From Streptomyces aquilus (GTDB lineage Bacteria; Actinomycetota; Actinomycetes; Streptomycetales; Streptomycetaceae), in assembly GCF_003955715.1 (NCBI RefSeq), contig NZ_CP034463.1, forward strand, positions 62,001 to 126,000: DNA of 64,000 bases, in the 5' to 3' direction. How positions within the stretch are numbered: the stretch's first letter is position 1; each line of letters opens with the position of its first letter. The translations under genes and the position numbers were made by a program. Positions 18,645-26,643 of the stretch are shown piece by piece. Under the pieces are notes generated by a model. It did no database searches. It was not told where the DNA came from and was given only the letters and a program-made list of their open reading frames with translations.

Positions 18645-19230
18645 GAGGTTTCCTTGGAATCGCTCTTCGACGTGGAGCTCACGCAGGATCAGCGCAGCCT
18701 CCTCGACGCGATCGCCCATATGTGGCTCGCCCGCGGCGAGTAGCCGCAATGGGACATCGTCCAGTACCAGTTCGACATGCGCGGCCAGGACGCCGACGCC
18801 ATCTTCCACTCACTGCCGCGCATCGGCGTCCAGGCGCCGTATGCCGCTGGCTACGGCTTCACCGTCCCCATGCGCGCCCCCATCAACGGCACTGACCGGG
18901 TTCGGCTGACTCTGGCCTCCGCCCTCAAGCTCACTGAGGTGTGGATGACGGCGGGGCAGTCGTTCGTGAAGGTCCTCCGTCACATGATCGACCTCTACAC
19001 CAGTCGGCCCATGCACTTCGAGGTGGTCCCCACCGTCAGGTTGCGCTCCGACGCGCTGGCAACTGCACTCCCCGAGCTCACGCCATGGTTCATCAAAGTG
19101 CTGCCCGAGATCCTCTTCGTGGAGACGCCAGATCCGCCCGATGGAGCGCGCCGGGTCCGTCCCTTCGACCATGCCAGTTCCACACCCGGGAGGGGCACCT
19201 TCGCGTGGGTCGTCAGCACCGCGAGGACGT
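18645..19230 (+). pseudogene. Hypothetical gene with an in-frame stop
   Basis: Good coding sequence (EVSLESLFDVELTQDQRSLL, then AIAHMWLARGE) is stopped by TAG at 18699-18701 and continues in the same frame with PQWDIVQYQFDMRGQDADAI, then LASALKLTEVWMTAGQSFVK and a run to about 19230. Beyond that the sense is lost. No good start codon lies upstream in frame. One base change in a Glu/Trp-type codon would explain the stop. Family unknown; 19231-19645 holds no supported gene. Confidence 0.5.
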
Positions 19231-19645
19231 CGACGGCGAAGCTGCTCGGGCTCGGCTCGTTCATCTCCAACGCCCCAAGGCGCGCCGACGTCCAGGCCCC
19301 GCCGCTGCAGCCGAGGAAGGACGCGCCGACAGAGGACGTCGCGGACTGCTGGCACAGGGGGGGGCAGCACCGTAGTCGTGTCACCGCTTCCCCACCAGTG
19401 CAACGATGCACAGTTGGGCGATCGAGCTGTGTTACGAAAGCGGCGAGTAGCACCGGCCGGCGATCTGACCTGCACGTTTCATGCCTGCCTGATCATGTGT
19501 AACATTGGTTGACGTCGGGCATTCTTGTGCCCTAGTCAAGCTTCGAGCCCGCCTACTGGCGGGCTTTTCGCTTTCCTCAACTCATCCGGGCTCCCAGCTT
19601 CACGCTGGGGGCCTTTCGTCATTTTCAGGGCCGGAGGCTCTCATC

Positions 19646-19894
19646 GTGTTCCCTACTCAGCTCCTCCATACCAGCACCCTGATCGTGCTGGCAGCCCTCG
19701 TGCCGGTCATCGCGGCTATTGTGGTCTTCGGTGTCATCGCAGTCATGGTCGTACGGCGCCTGAACGGGGCCGACTTGGTCTCGACCCTGGAAGTCACGGG
19801 CCGCACCCTGGTTGCACTGCTGCCGAGCCGCAAAGCCCAGGGGGTGTTGACCGGTGCTCCATCGGGTTCGGCCTCGGAAGGAGAACAGCGATGA
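19646..19894 (+). CDS. Small single-span membrane protein
   Basis: The start is GTG 19646, eight bases after GGAGG; 82 residues. A hydrophobic helix at residues 8-32 (IVLAALVPVIAAIVVFGVIA) is followed by a basic patch VVRRLNG and a polar tail. Its stop overlaps the next start (ATGA at 19891), so the two genes are translationally coupled. Function unknown. Confidence 0.65.
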   Translation: MFPTQLLHTSTLIVLAALVPVIAAIVVFGVIAVMVVRRLNGADLVSTLEVTGRTLVALLPSRKAQGVLTGAPSGSASEGEQR

Positions 19895-20793
19895 GCCGGC
19901 CGTCGACCTTCCGTGATCCGACGTCGCGTCATGCGGACGAACGGTGGCTGGATCGGGCGCTGAACGAACTGCATCCGTGCGACAGGGAGATCTTGCTCGC
20001 CTACGTGGGCGGGGCCAGCCGTACTCAGCTGTCTCTGGCGATCACCGCGACGAGAGAAGTCGACCAGCGACTCGACATGGTGCTGGGCACCATTCTGCAG
20101 CAGCTGCGCACCTCATCTGCGGTAGAGGGCTTGCGTGAAGATTACGCAGCAGAGCACGGTCCACGGCATTCGCTCATGATGCGCGCAGCAATGGAGGCAC
20201 AGGACCGCGTGCCTCGGTGCGCACACTGCCGCAAGCCGATGCTGGAGCCGACCGCGACAGGCCGACCTCGCCGCTACTGCGGCAACGCATGCAAGCAAGC
20301 GGCTTACCGGATCCGCAAAACCGCGCCCTCAGGATCTGCTCCCCCACCAGGGGAAAACCTGTTTCCTGTGCGTGATCTCTTCGCCGCTGCCTGGGCTCTG
20401 CCGAAGGTAGGCGACGTGCCGCTCGCGGATCCCGAACTGATGAGGGAGGCACGTCAACGATGGCGGGAGCGCCACCTCACCTTCAGGAGGTACGGCACAG
20501 CGGGGCTGGTGCGAGACCAAGATGCGGACCGCCGGGAAGGAGTGCAGGCGATGCGCCGAATGGCCTCCGGACGTAACCGCGTGGGTGGCGCGCCTCGCTA
20601 CAGCAGCCAATTGCACGGCCAGCGCAGCCGACGTAGGCGTCGTACGACGGCAAGCAGGTGTTTCCCTCGCAGAGACGCCTCCAGCTCGCTGTCCTTCGGG
20701 AGCGCGGGAGATGTGATGATGCCGTGGCCCGTACGATGCCTGTCATGCATCACCTCTGTGATTGACCAGCGATCGTTCCGTGGCCCTCCGTAG
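19891..20793 (+). CDS. Sigma-region-4-like/zinc-ribbon DNA-binding protein, tail uncertain
   Basis: The start is the ATGA overlap with the upstream membrane gene. Residues 10-75 are helical and read like a sigma region 4 or HTH segment (ELHPCDREILLAYVGGASRT). Residues 110-145 form a zinc-binding knuckle: CAHCRKPMLEPTATGRPRRY followed by CGNACKQAAYR (CxxC...CxxxC). The sequence is good until about LTFRRYG (residue ~205), after which it becomes Arg/Ser-rich and may be frameshifted. It could be a plasmid- or ICE-type regulator; the coupling to a small membrane protein hints at an anti-sigma pair, but this is speculative. Confidence 0.5.
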   Translation: MSRPSTFRDPTSRHADERWLDRALNELHPCDREILLAYVGGASRTQLSLAITATREVDQRLDMVLGTILQQLRTSSAVEGLREDYAAEHGPRHSLMMRAAMEAQDRVPRCAHCRKPMLEPTATGRPRRYCGNACKQAAYRIRKTAPSGSAPPPGENLFPVRDLFAAAWALPKVGDVPLADPELMREARQRWRERHLTFRRYGTAGLVRDQDADRREGVQAMRRMASGRNRVGGAPRYSSQLHGQRSRRRRRTTASRCFPRRDASSSLSFGSAGDVMMPWPVRCLSCITSVIDQRSFRGPP

Positions 20794-20870
20794 GCCGCGG
20801 GACACAAACGACGTCATTCCGGTCGTTCGTCCCGGTCATCGTTCGGGACGTCACACTGCTGGAGTCACTG

Positions 20871-21040
20871 GTGCTCTTCGCTCGACGCCGCCCTCACGCA
20901 AGTCTCGTCGCGCTCCTGCGCGACAACGCCGACTTCCGACGCCTCTTCTGTGCTTCCGCTCTCAGCCTGACTGGTGGCTGGTTCACTTCGTCGCCCTCAG
21001 CAGCTTCGTCTACCGCCATAGGGACTGCTGCGTGATCAGG
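20871..21040 (+). pseudogene. MFS transporter N-terminal remnant beside an IS3 element
   Basis: From GTG 20871 the sequence reads LLRDNADFRRLFCASALSLT then GGW. A frame change leads to HFVALSSFVYRHR, the typical start of a major facilitator superfamily transporter (LLRxNxxFRRLxxAxxxSxxG). It ends where the IS3 element begins, and the rest of the transporter is absent on the other side. Confidence 0.5.
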
Positions 21041-21052
21041 TGACAGCGGGAT

Positions 21053-21943
21053 TTATGCAGCCAGGGCTGCGGGTGGGGTCATGATGGTCTCGTACTCGAT
21101 GGGGGTCAAACGGGCCAGGCGTCTTTGGCGTCGACGGCGGTGGTAATTGCGCTCGATCCAGGTCACGATCGCGATCCGCAACTCCTGTCGAATGGACCAG
21201 ACTTGGCGATCCAGGACGTTCTTCTGCAGCAGCGCGAAGAAGCTCTCCATCGCCGCGTTGTCGCCGGCTGCCCCGACCTTTCCCATCGAGCCGGCCATGC
21301 CGTGGTGGGTGAGAACGGCGACGAATTTCCGTGAACGGAACTGCGATCCACGATCCGAATGCACGATGCATCCGGCGACCTGGCCGCGGCGGGCGATGGC
21401 AGACTCCAGCGCGGTCACCGCGAGGCGGGACTTCATCCTTGCGTCGATGGAGTAGCCCACGATGCGGCCCGAGAACACGTCCTTGACCGCACAGAGATAC
21501 AGCTTGCCCTCGCCGGTGGGGTGCTCGGTGATGTCGGTCAGCCACAGTCGGTTCGGCGCCTGGGCGGTGAAGTCGCGCTGCACCCGGTCGTTGTGAACCG
21601 GCGGCCCCGCCTTGGCGTTCTTGCCGCGGCCCTTGCGCTTGCCGAACACGCTCCACCAGCGGTTGTCCCGGCAGATCCGCCAGGCGGTCCGCTCAGCCAT
21701 CGCCTCGCCTGCGGCGCGGGCCTCGTCGACGAGGAAGCGGTGGCCGAACTCCGGGTCGTCGCGGTGCGCGTTGAACAGGGCGTTGGCCCGGTAGGCCTCG
21801 GTCAGTTCGGTGTCGGTGACCGGGGACCTCAGCCACCGGTAGTAGGGCTGACGGGCCAGCCCGAGCACCCGGCACGTCACCGCCACCGGCACACGACGAG
21901 GGGCGACGGCGGCGGCCAGCTCGCGGACGAGCGGGTACATCAT
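21053..21943 (-). CDS. IS3-family transposase OrfB
   Basis: A 296-residue integrase-core transposase. The HTH_21-like region reads YRANALFNAHRDDPEFGHRF. The DDE motif is seen in RLWLTDITEHPTGEGKLYL (D), CIVHSDRGSQFRSRKF (D) and GAAGDNAAMESFFALLQKNV (E). It overlaps orfA by 4 bp, so OrfAB would be made by frameshifting or coupling. The frame is intact. Confidence 0.9.
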   Translation of the reverse strand: MMYPLVRELAAAVAPRRVPVAVTCRVLGLARQPYYRWLRSPVTDTELTEAYRANALFNAHRDDPEFGHRFLVDEARAAGEAMAERTAWRICRDNRWWSVFGKRKGRGKNAKAGPPVHNDRVQRDFTAQAPNRLWLTDITEHPTGEGKLYLCAVKDVFSGRIVGYSIDARMKSRLAVTALESAIARRGQVAGCIVHSDRGSQFRSRKFVAVLTHHGMAGSMGKVGAAGDNAAMESFFALLQKNVLDRQVWSIRQELRIAIVTWIERNYHRRRRQRRLARLTPIEYETIMTPPAALAA

Positions 21944-22251
21944 TTTGCCGGCAGATTCGCCTGCGACAGATACGCCGCGGCCCGGCGCAGTACCTCGTTC
22001 TCCTGCTCCAGCAGCCTGATCCGCTTGCGGGCCTCGGCCAGCTCAGCCAACTCACTCCTTGCGGAGCCAGGACCGGCGGCCGGGCCCGGCTCGCCGCGTT
22101 CCTCAGCCGCCGCGCGTCGGATCCACTTCGTCAATGAGGCCGGGTGGACGCCGAAATCAGCGGCGACTTGCTCCAGGGTGACGCCGGGCTCGCGGTTGCG
22201 CGCGACCCGCACGACGTCCTCGCGGAACTCCTTCGGATACGGCTTGGGCAT
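21940..22251 (-). CDS. IS3-family transposase OrfA
   Basis: A 103-residue protein with an N-terminal helix-turn-helix (YPKEFREDVVRVARNREPGV, then VAADFGVHPASLTKWIRRA) and a C-terminal leucine-zipper helix (RIRLLEQENEVLRRAAAYLS). It provides DNA binding for the IS3 transposase. Confidence 0.9.
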   Translation of the reverse strand: MPKPYPKEFREDVVRVARNREPGVTLEQVAADFGVHPASLTKWIRRAAAEERGEPGPAAGPGSARSELAELAEARKRIRLLEQENEVLRRAAAYLSQANLPAK

Positions 22252-22615
22252 TGCGACATCCTTCCAGCCCGCCCCTCAGCGAGCCAGATCAGGGTCACCC
22301 AACCCTGCAGCAGTCCCTACATCCTTTCCGCTGCCTACACGCGCGCGACAACGGTCGAACAGAGCTTCCTGGAAGCCTTCAAGGCTTCCATGGCTCGCAG
22401 CAACAGTGCGTTCGACTCACAAGCGAACTGCACTGTCACCTGTGCAGAACGGCGGGACGCTGAACTACAAGCACTCCGCGACCTGGAACCGCCGTGAGCA
22501 GGTATGTGAGCGACCTGTAACGGTGACCGTGGCGTGGCAGGCTCGCTGGCCGCGTCCGGCACGTGCAGGCCCTGCTCAGCCCACACCTACCCGGTCACGG
22601 CTTTTGCACCACGCT

Positions 22616-23275
22616 TTAACCGCTGACCATGCGTTGAGGACTGTTCACGATGGTGATCGCGGCTTCGAGGGCGGAATCGACCTCGATGTCGGGGTGAGTC
22701 ATCGTGCCGTTCCAACTCCGGCCTCTGCGGAGCCATGCTGTCCGCAGACCGGCCTGTGCTCCCCCGAAGATGTCCTCAACCGGTGCATCACCGACCATCC
22801 ACCCGGCCAGTTCAACACCGCAGCGGCGGGCCGCCTCTTCGAAGATCCTTCGATCCGGCTTGCCTACGCCGACGTCCTCCGCCACGCACAGCGCGTCGAT
22901 CAACGGCGTCAGCCCCGAGCGGGCGAGTTTCTGGCTCGTCCTCGTGTTCGATCCGTTGGTCACCACGCCGATCTTCCAGCCGGCATCGCGTAGCAGGGTC
23001 AGGGCCTGAATCGACTCCTGTTCTGTTCCGTAGCACGAGGGGTAGCTGACCGCGTACCACTCGCGCATCTCACCATCGGTCATGTGGACCCCGGGGAGAG
23101 TGCGCACCACTGCCAGGAACTCGTCCCGCGGCCTGGTGCCCTTTTGGTCGGCGTCGACGATGGCCTCAACGGCGCCTTCGGGCATGCCTTCGCGGCGGGC
23201 GAGCAACCGCGCCCAGCGCCGGATGGCGGCAGAGCGGCTGACCAGCGTGTCATCGAAGTCGAACAGAGCCAGCAT
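22616..23275 (-). CDS. HAD-superfamily hydrolase
   Basis: The start is ATG 23275, four bases after the stop of the PhyH gene; this gives 219 residues. The HAD motifs are complete: FDFDDTLVS (nucleophile Asp6, acid Asp8), VVTNGSN, VGKPDRRIFEEA (Lys) and MVGDAPVEDIFGGAQAG (acidic motif IV). The helical cap after residue 15 marks subfamily I. It likely removes phosphate from a small molecule. Translation is probably coupled to the two upstream genes. From 22298 to 22615 no gene is seen. Confidence 0.8.
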   Translation of the reverse strand: MLALFDFDDTLVSRSAAIRRWARLLARREGMPEGAVEAIVDADQKGTRPRDEFLAVVRTLPGVHMTDGEMREWYAVSYPSCYGTEQESIQALTLLRDAGWKIGVVTNGSNTRTSQKLARSGLTPLIDALCVAEDVGVGKPDRRIFEEAARRCGVELAGWMVGDAPVEDIFGGAQAGLRTAWLRRGRSWNGTMTHPDIEVDSALEAAITIVNSPQRMVSG

Positions 23276-23279
23276 CAGG

Positions 23280-24029
23280 TCAGCTCTGTCCCTGCCGCAG
23301 TGATCCGGAGACGCGGAGTACGCGGTTGGCGAGGAAGCGGCGCTTGCCGAACAGCTGGGTCGCCCCGGGGTGGTCGACCTGGCTGAGTTCGTCGGAGCCA
23401 CGGCAGGCGAAGACCACACTGCGCCGCGAGAATGCCGAGGTGTTGCGCCCCACGCTGTGGAAACACAGGCAGTTGAGGAGCAGGATGCCACCGGCGGGCA
23501 TTTCGACCGGCAGCTCCTGGCCGATCAAGTGCTGGTACTGGTCGTGTTCGTCGGCCCAGTTGCCCCCGCCGCCGCCGGACTGGGGGCCGGCATACGGCAG
23601 ACGGTGGGATGCCGGAACGACCGTGGTGCAGCCGTTGGCGATGGTGGCCGGCTCGAGGTAGAAGAAGACGGCGACGAGTGGCTGTGACCACTGCTGAATG
23701 TCGCGGTGCAGCCGGAACGGAATGTCACCTGGGCCGTTCAGCGTTGCATGATTGTGCCTGGCGTGCACCACGTCGACAGCTGGCCCGAGGACTTGCCGCA
23801 ACGCCGCTGCAACGCACTCGTGGCGCAGCGCTTCCAGGAAGACAGGGTCTCTTTCCAGCAGATCATCGAGTCGGCAGGGCGTTCCTGTGTCGTTGACACG
23901 GTAGGGCGGGACGCCGCGAGCGAAATGATCATCGATCACCGTGCGCATGCGGCTCACCAGATCGGGAGGCAGACGATCAGGGAGTTTCGCGTAGCCGGTC
24001 GCTTCGAAGAAGCGGGCCAGGTCTGTCAT
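23280..24029 (-). CDS. Phytanoyl-CoA dioxygenase (PhyH)-family Fe(II)/2-oxoglutarate oxygenase
   Basis: A 249-residue protein with the non-haem iron facial triad: His108-x-Asp110 in FRLHRDIQQWSQP and His191 in NCLCFHSVGRN. Arg202 (SRRSVVFACRG) probably binds 2-oxoglutarate. The N-terminal helices (FFEATGYAKLPDRLPPDLVS) are typical of the PhyH family, which includes hydroxylases of nucleotides, amino acids and natural products. Its ATG overlaps the stop of the upstream gene (ATGA), so it is the middle gene of a three-gene operon. Substrate unknown. Confidence 0.8.
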   Translation of the reverse strand: MTDLARFFEATGYAKLPDRLPPDLVSRMRTVIDDHFARGVPPYRVNDTGTPCRLDDLLERDPVFLEALRHECVAAALRQVLGPAVDVVHARHNHATLNGPGDIPFRLHRDIQQWSQPLVAVFFYLEPATIANGCTTVVPASHRLPYAGPQSGGGGGNWADEHDQYQHLIGQELPVEMPAGGILLLNCLCFHSVGRNTSAFSRRSVVFACRGSDELSQVDHPGATQLFGKRRFLANRVLRVSGSLRQGQS

Positions 24030-25072
24030 GATCCCCTCCCGTTAGCGATCTCGCGGGTTTCCTCGTTCGTCCACATCCCTTCGAATTGGCTTCGAAAGCG
24101 TGCGTACCACAACGCGTCGGTCGCCCGTGCCACGAGGAAGCCCGGACGCCAGGACGATGGCTGTCGCCACGACCAGAACCAGATGTAGACGTGCGCCCGC
24201 TCGTCGTCCGCGTCGAAGAAGTACGCCGTGAAGGGCGGCATGATGTCGTAGGCGCGCAGCTGCAGGCTGTCGGCCGGGGCCGCTGCCGCTGCTCTGATCG
24301 ATGTCAGGGTGGCGATGGCGCTGCGGTGTTGATGGCGGACGTCTTCGGCCGATGCCTTGGGCGTGGAGCTGCGGCGGTTTGCGTCAAGGACCGCTTGGCC
24401 CTCCGGATCCTGCATGAGGACGCGGACCTGGCCGCCCGACCTGAGGATGCGGCCGATCTCGTCGGAGTAGGTGACAGCCATCCGGTTGTGGCCGAAGCCG
24501 CACATGTCGACGGTGCGGGCATGTTTCCAGGACGCCGCGAACCGAGGGCTGTTGTGCACGTAGTTTTCGATGAACACGCCACCGGCCGTGGTCGGTGCAT
24601 GTCCGTTCGGCTGGGCCGGTTCGATCACCGTGTCGAAATCGGACGGCGGCACCGGCTCGCTCTCGGCAGCGGGGCGGGCCCGCATGAGCAGCTGCAACAG
24701 CGCGAGGTCGGCCTGGTGTCGTACGTTGCGCGAACTGCCGATCCACTCGTGCGCCAGCGCGAAGTCTTCGACTCGTTCGAGCCAGTTGAAGTCACCGAAT
24801 GCGCCGTCGATGTTGAAACTGAGCCTCAACAGCTCCCGCTCACGCGGCGGTGCCCTCTCGATGAGCTTCTTGAGGTTGTCCAGCCCCTGGGTGAGCTGGC
24901 TATCGGTGTCGTCTTCGATACACAGCACCCGGCGCTTGACGAACTCGGACAGGTAGTAAAGATCACCGGGGCTGGCGATGCCCCTGCCGTGGCGCAGACG
25001 TTGCAGGCTGTCGAAGTCGTCGCGCAGGCCCTGAGCCCTTGCCAGCGTCGCCACGGTGACCCTCATGAGCAT
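24026..25072 (-). CDS. Regulator-like protein with a PLD-type C-terminal fold
   Basis: A 348-residue protein. The N-terminal half is helical (LQRLRHGRGIASPGDLYYLS, then RAPPRERELLRLSFNIDG). The C-terminal half resembles the phospholipase-D-like fold of Streptomyces DUF5919-type proteins: GFGHNRMAVTYSDEIGRILR, VRVLMQDPEGQAVLDANRR and the late strand FFDADDERAHVYIWFWSW. No HKD catalytic pair is seen, so it may sense rather than cut. It is the first gene of the operon with the PhyH and HAD genes; tandem GGTGTCCA repeats lie upstream. Confidence 0.6.
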   Translation of the reverse strand: MLMRVTVATLARAQGLRDDFDSLQRLRHGRGIASPGDLYYLSEFVKRRVLCIEDDTDSQLTQGLDNLKKLIERAPPRERELLRLSFNIDGAFGDFNWLERVEDFALAHEWIGSSRNVRHQADLALLQLLMRARPAAESEPVPPSDFDTVIEPAQPNGHAPTTAGGVFIENYVHNSPRFAASWKHARTVDMCGFGHNRMAVTYSDEIGRILRSGGQVRVLMQDPEGQAVLDANRRSSTPKASAEDVRHQHRSAIATLTSIRAAAAAPADSLQLRAYDIMPPFTAYFFDADDERAHVYIWFWSWRQPSSWRPGFLVARATDALWYARFRSQFEGMWTNEETREIANGRGS

Positions 25073-25090
25073 ACGTTACGCCGCAGAGGC

Positions 25091-25108
25091 GGTGTCCACT
25101 GGTGTCCA
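25091..25108 (-). promoter_or_regulatory. Tandem 10-bp repeats upstream of the PLD-like/PhyH/HAD operon
   Basis: GGTGTCCA occurs at 25091-25098 and again at 25101-25108, exactly one helical turn apart and 19-36 bp before the operon start. This spacing suits binding of a regulator to one DNA face. No core promoter could be fixed with certainty. Confidence 0.35.
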
Positions 25109-25208
25109 GAGCGTTCCAATGCACGCCGTCTGAAGGGCTGTTGGCCCTTTTCGGGGCCGAACAGGATCTCCCTGTCACTGTCAGTTCAGCAGATGCGGAG
25201 ATCCCTCC

Positions 25209-25496
25209 ATGCTCCCAGCACCCCGCGGCCACCGGCTCGCGCGCATCCCCGAGCCTCAGCCCATCGTGGTCACGACGACTCCGTGCATCCCCGCCTCCGG
25301 CCGACCGTGCGGCTGCGGCGCGCCCCACTGCTGCGAGGGGGGCGCGGCCGGCCGCACCCGAGGCCGGCCGCAGCGCGCATCGCGCATGCCCCGCCGCCTG
25401 CTGCACGAGGCGCTCTGGGCGGCCGTAGCCGGCGCGGCGTACACGTGCGGTGCCACCGGCACGGGCACGGTTTTGTACTGGTTCATCCACCGTTAG
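25209..25496 (+). CDS. Small Cys-rich protein with C-terminal membrane helix
   Basis: 95 residues from ATG 25209, with GGAG about eight bases upstream. A Cys cluster (PCGCGAPHCCEGG) in the middle might bind metal. The C-terminus is a membrane helix (EALWAAVAGAAYTCGATGTG then TVLYWFI). The basic N-terminus suggests a cytoplasmic head. Function unknown; it could also be spurious. Confidence 0.45.
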   Translation: MLPAPRGHRLARIPEPQPIVVTTTPCIPASGRPCGCGAPHCCEGGAAGRTRGRPQRASRMPRRLLHEALWAAVAGAAYTCGATGTGTVLYWFIHR

Positions 25497-25936
25497 GGGA
25501 ACGGGGTGCGCCGGTGCCTGCAGTCCGCCGCCGCGATGTCCGGGCTGCAGGCACAGTCGAGGAGGGCGCGCACTCCGCGTATGAGCGCGGACTGGCCGAA
25601 CGCCAGCTTGGAAGACAGCAGTTGGTCATCCGATTGCGAGGACGGCGGTTCTTTCGTGACCGGCCGTCGTGTCGGCGACGCACCTTCGTCGAGCAGGTCG
25701 ACGGGCTGTAGCGGGCGGTAGGGACGCGGGCCGTGAGCTGACACCGCTGGGGCTCTGAATCCGTTGGCCACCACGGCAAGTCCGACGAGGGCGTTCGAGC
25801 CTACGCAGATCATGGTCCAGAGCTGCGGCTCGTTCACGGGGAACGGCAGATCCGTCAGGGGCCACTCGCGCTGGAGCAACGCCGTGCGGTGTCTTTGTGT
25901 TCGCCGATGCCGAAGGAAATCTGTACCGGGGTCATG
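25493..25936 (-). pseudogene. Small membrane-type hypothetical, frameshifted
   Basis: From an ATG near 25936 the minus strand reads MTPVQISFGIGEHKDTARR. After a one-base shift near 25880 it continues LLQREWPLTDLPFPVNEPQL, then WTMICVGSNALVGLAVVANG, and ends near 25493 with LLDCACSPDIAAADCRHRR. One hydrophobic segment is present. The good sequence on both sides of the shift argues for one broken gene. Confidence 0.3.
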
Positions 25937-26406
25937 ATCCCCAGTGTGCCGTCCGCGCTCGAGAAGACGCGGCGCCGTTGCGCTCAGACGGTGCTTTGCA
26001 CGGAGGTGTGCGGGCGGGCCGCGCGCTGGGCGCGCGGCCTCACCGCTGACCGGGCGCACCCCAAATGCGCTGCGGTCCGGGTTCCGTGCACGGCGTTGTC
26101 CGAGGTGCCCAGATCCTGCGACCAGGGTGTCCCAGGCTGGCCGCAGGAAGCAACTCGAAACCTGGACACGGGCGGGACAGCGTTGTTCTGCCTCGTGCCG
26201 ACTAGCCGGAGGAGGCCTTTGAACAGGGAGAACGCATCGGAGTCCTGTTCTGGACACAGTTGGGACAATGCCTTGAACTCTAGGTTCCGGGTGGTGTTGA
26301 GGGGGGCGGGTCCGGCAGGATCTGGGATGTGTGCAGCGGCGGGCTGGCCCCAAACCTCCCGTCGGCAGTGGCACACATGTCCGAGGTGCATCAAGGGAGT
26401 TCACGC
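25937..26406. other. 470 bp without a supported gene
   Basis: Both strands are open in places but with poor codon use and no recognised motif. A purine-rich site (AAGGGAG) at its right end serves the following small membrane gene, so its promoter is probably here. Confidence 0.4.
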
Positions 26407-26628
26407 ATGAGTAAGGCTCTGCTGTGTGTCGGGGACGGCGCTCCGGTGCCGCGTCACCTGTCCGATGTCGTGATGGTCGTTGCCGTGCTGATCGTGGTGG
26501 TCGGCACGCTGGGTTCGGCGGCGGCCTGGCAGGACGCGGCGCAGGTACTCGTCACCGAGACAGTGGCCGCGGTAGTGGCCGCGATGGTGGTGGCCGTGGT
26601 GAAGCCGTCGGCGCACGACCGCATGTGA
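26407..26628 (+). CDS. Two-span small membrane protein preceding the MORC-like gene
   Basis: 73 residues from ATG 26407, which has AGGGAG seven bases upstream. Two hydrophobic segments (VVMVVAVLIVVVGTLGSAAA and TVAAVVAAMVVAVVKP) flank a short Gln/Asp loop. It lies 15 bp upstream of the 789-residue HTH/GHKL gene on the same strand, so co-transcription is likely. It may be a membrane partner of that protein; this is inference. Confidence 0.6.
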   Translation: MSKALLCVGDGAPVPRHLSDVVMVVAVLIVVVGTLGSAAAWQDAAQVLVTETVAAVVAAMVVAVVKPSAHDRM

Positions 26629-26643
26629 CGGCTGGTTGATGTC

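Larger units (their letters stand above)
21041..22297 (-). mobile_element. IS3-family insertion sequence, ends approximate
   Basis: Two overlapping reading frames (orfA, orfB) of an IS3 element span 21053-22251. Both flanks carry GGTGAC-type termini (TGAC at 21041 and GTCA ending 22297), giving about 1.26 kb, the usual size. The inverted repeats are short and imperfect and no target duplication is seen, so the exact ends are uncertain. Confidence 0.75.
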
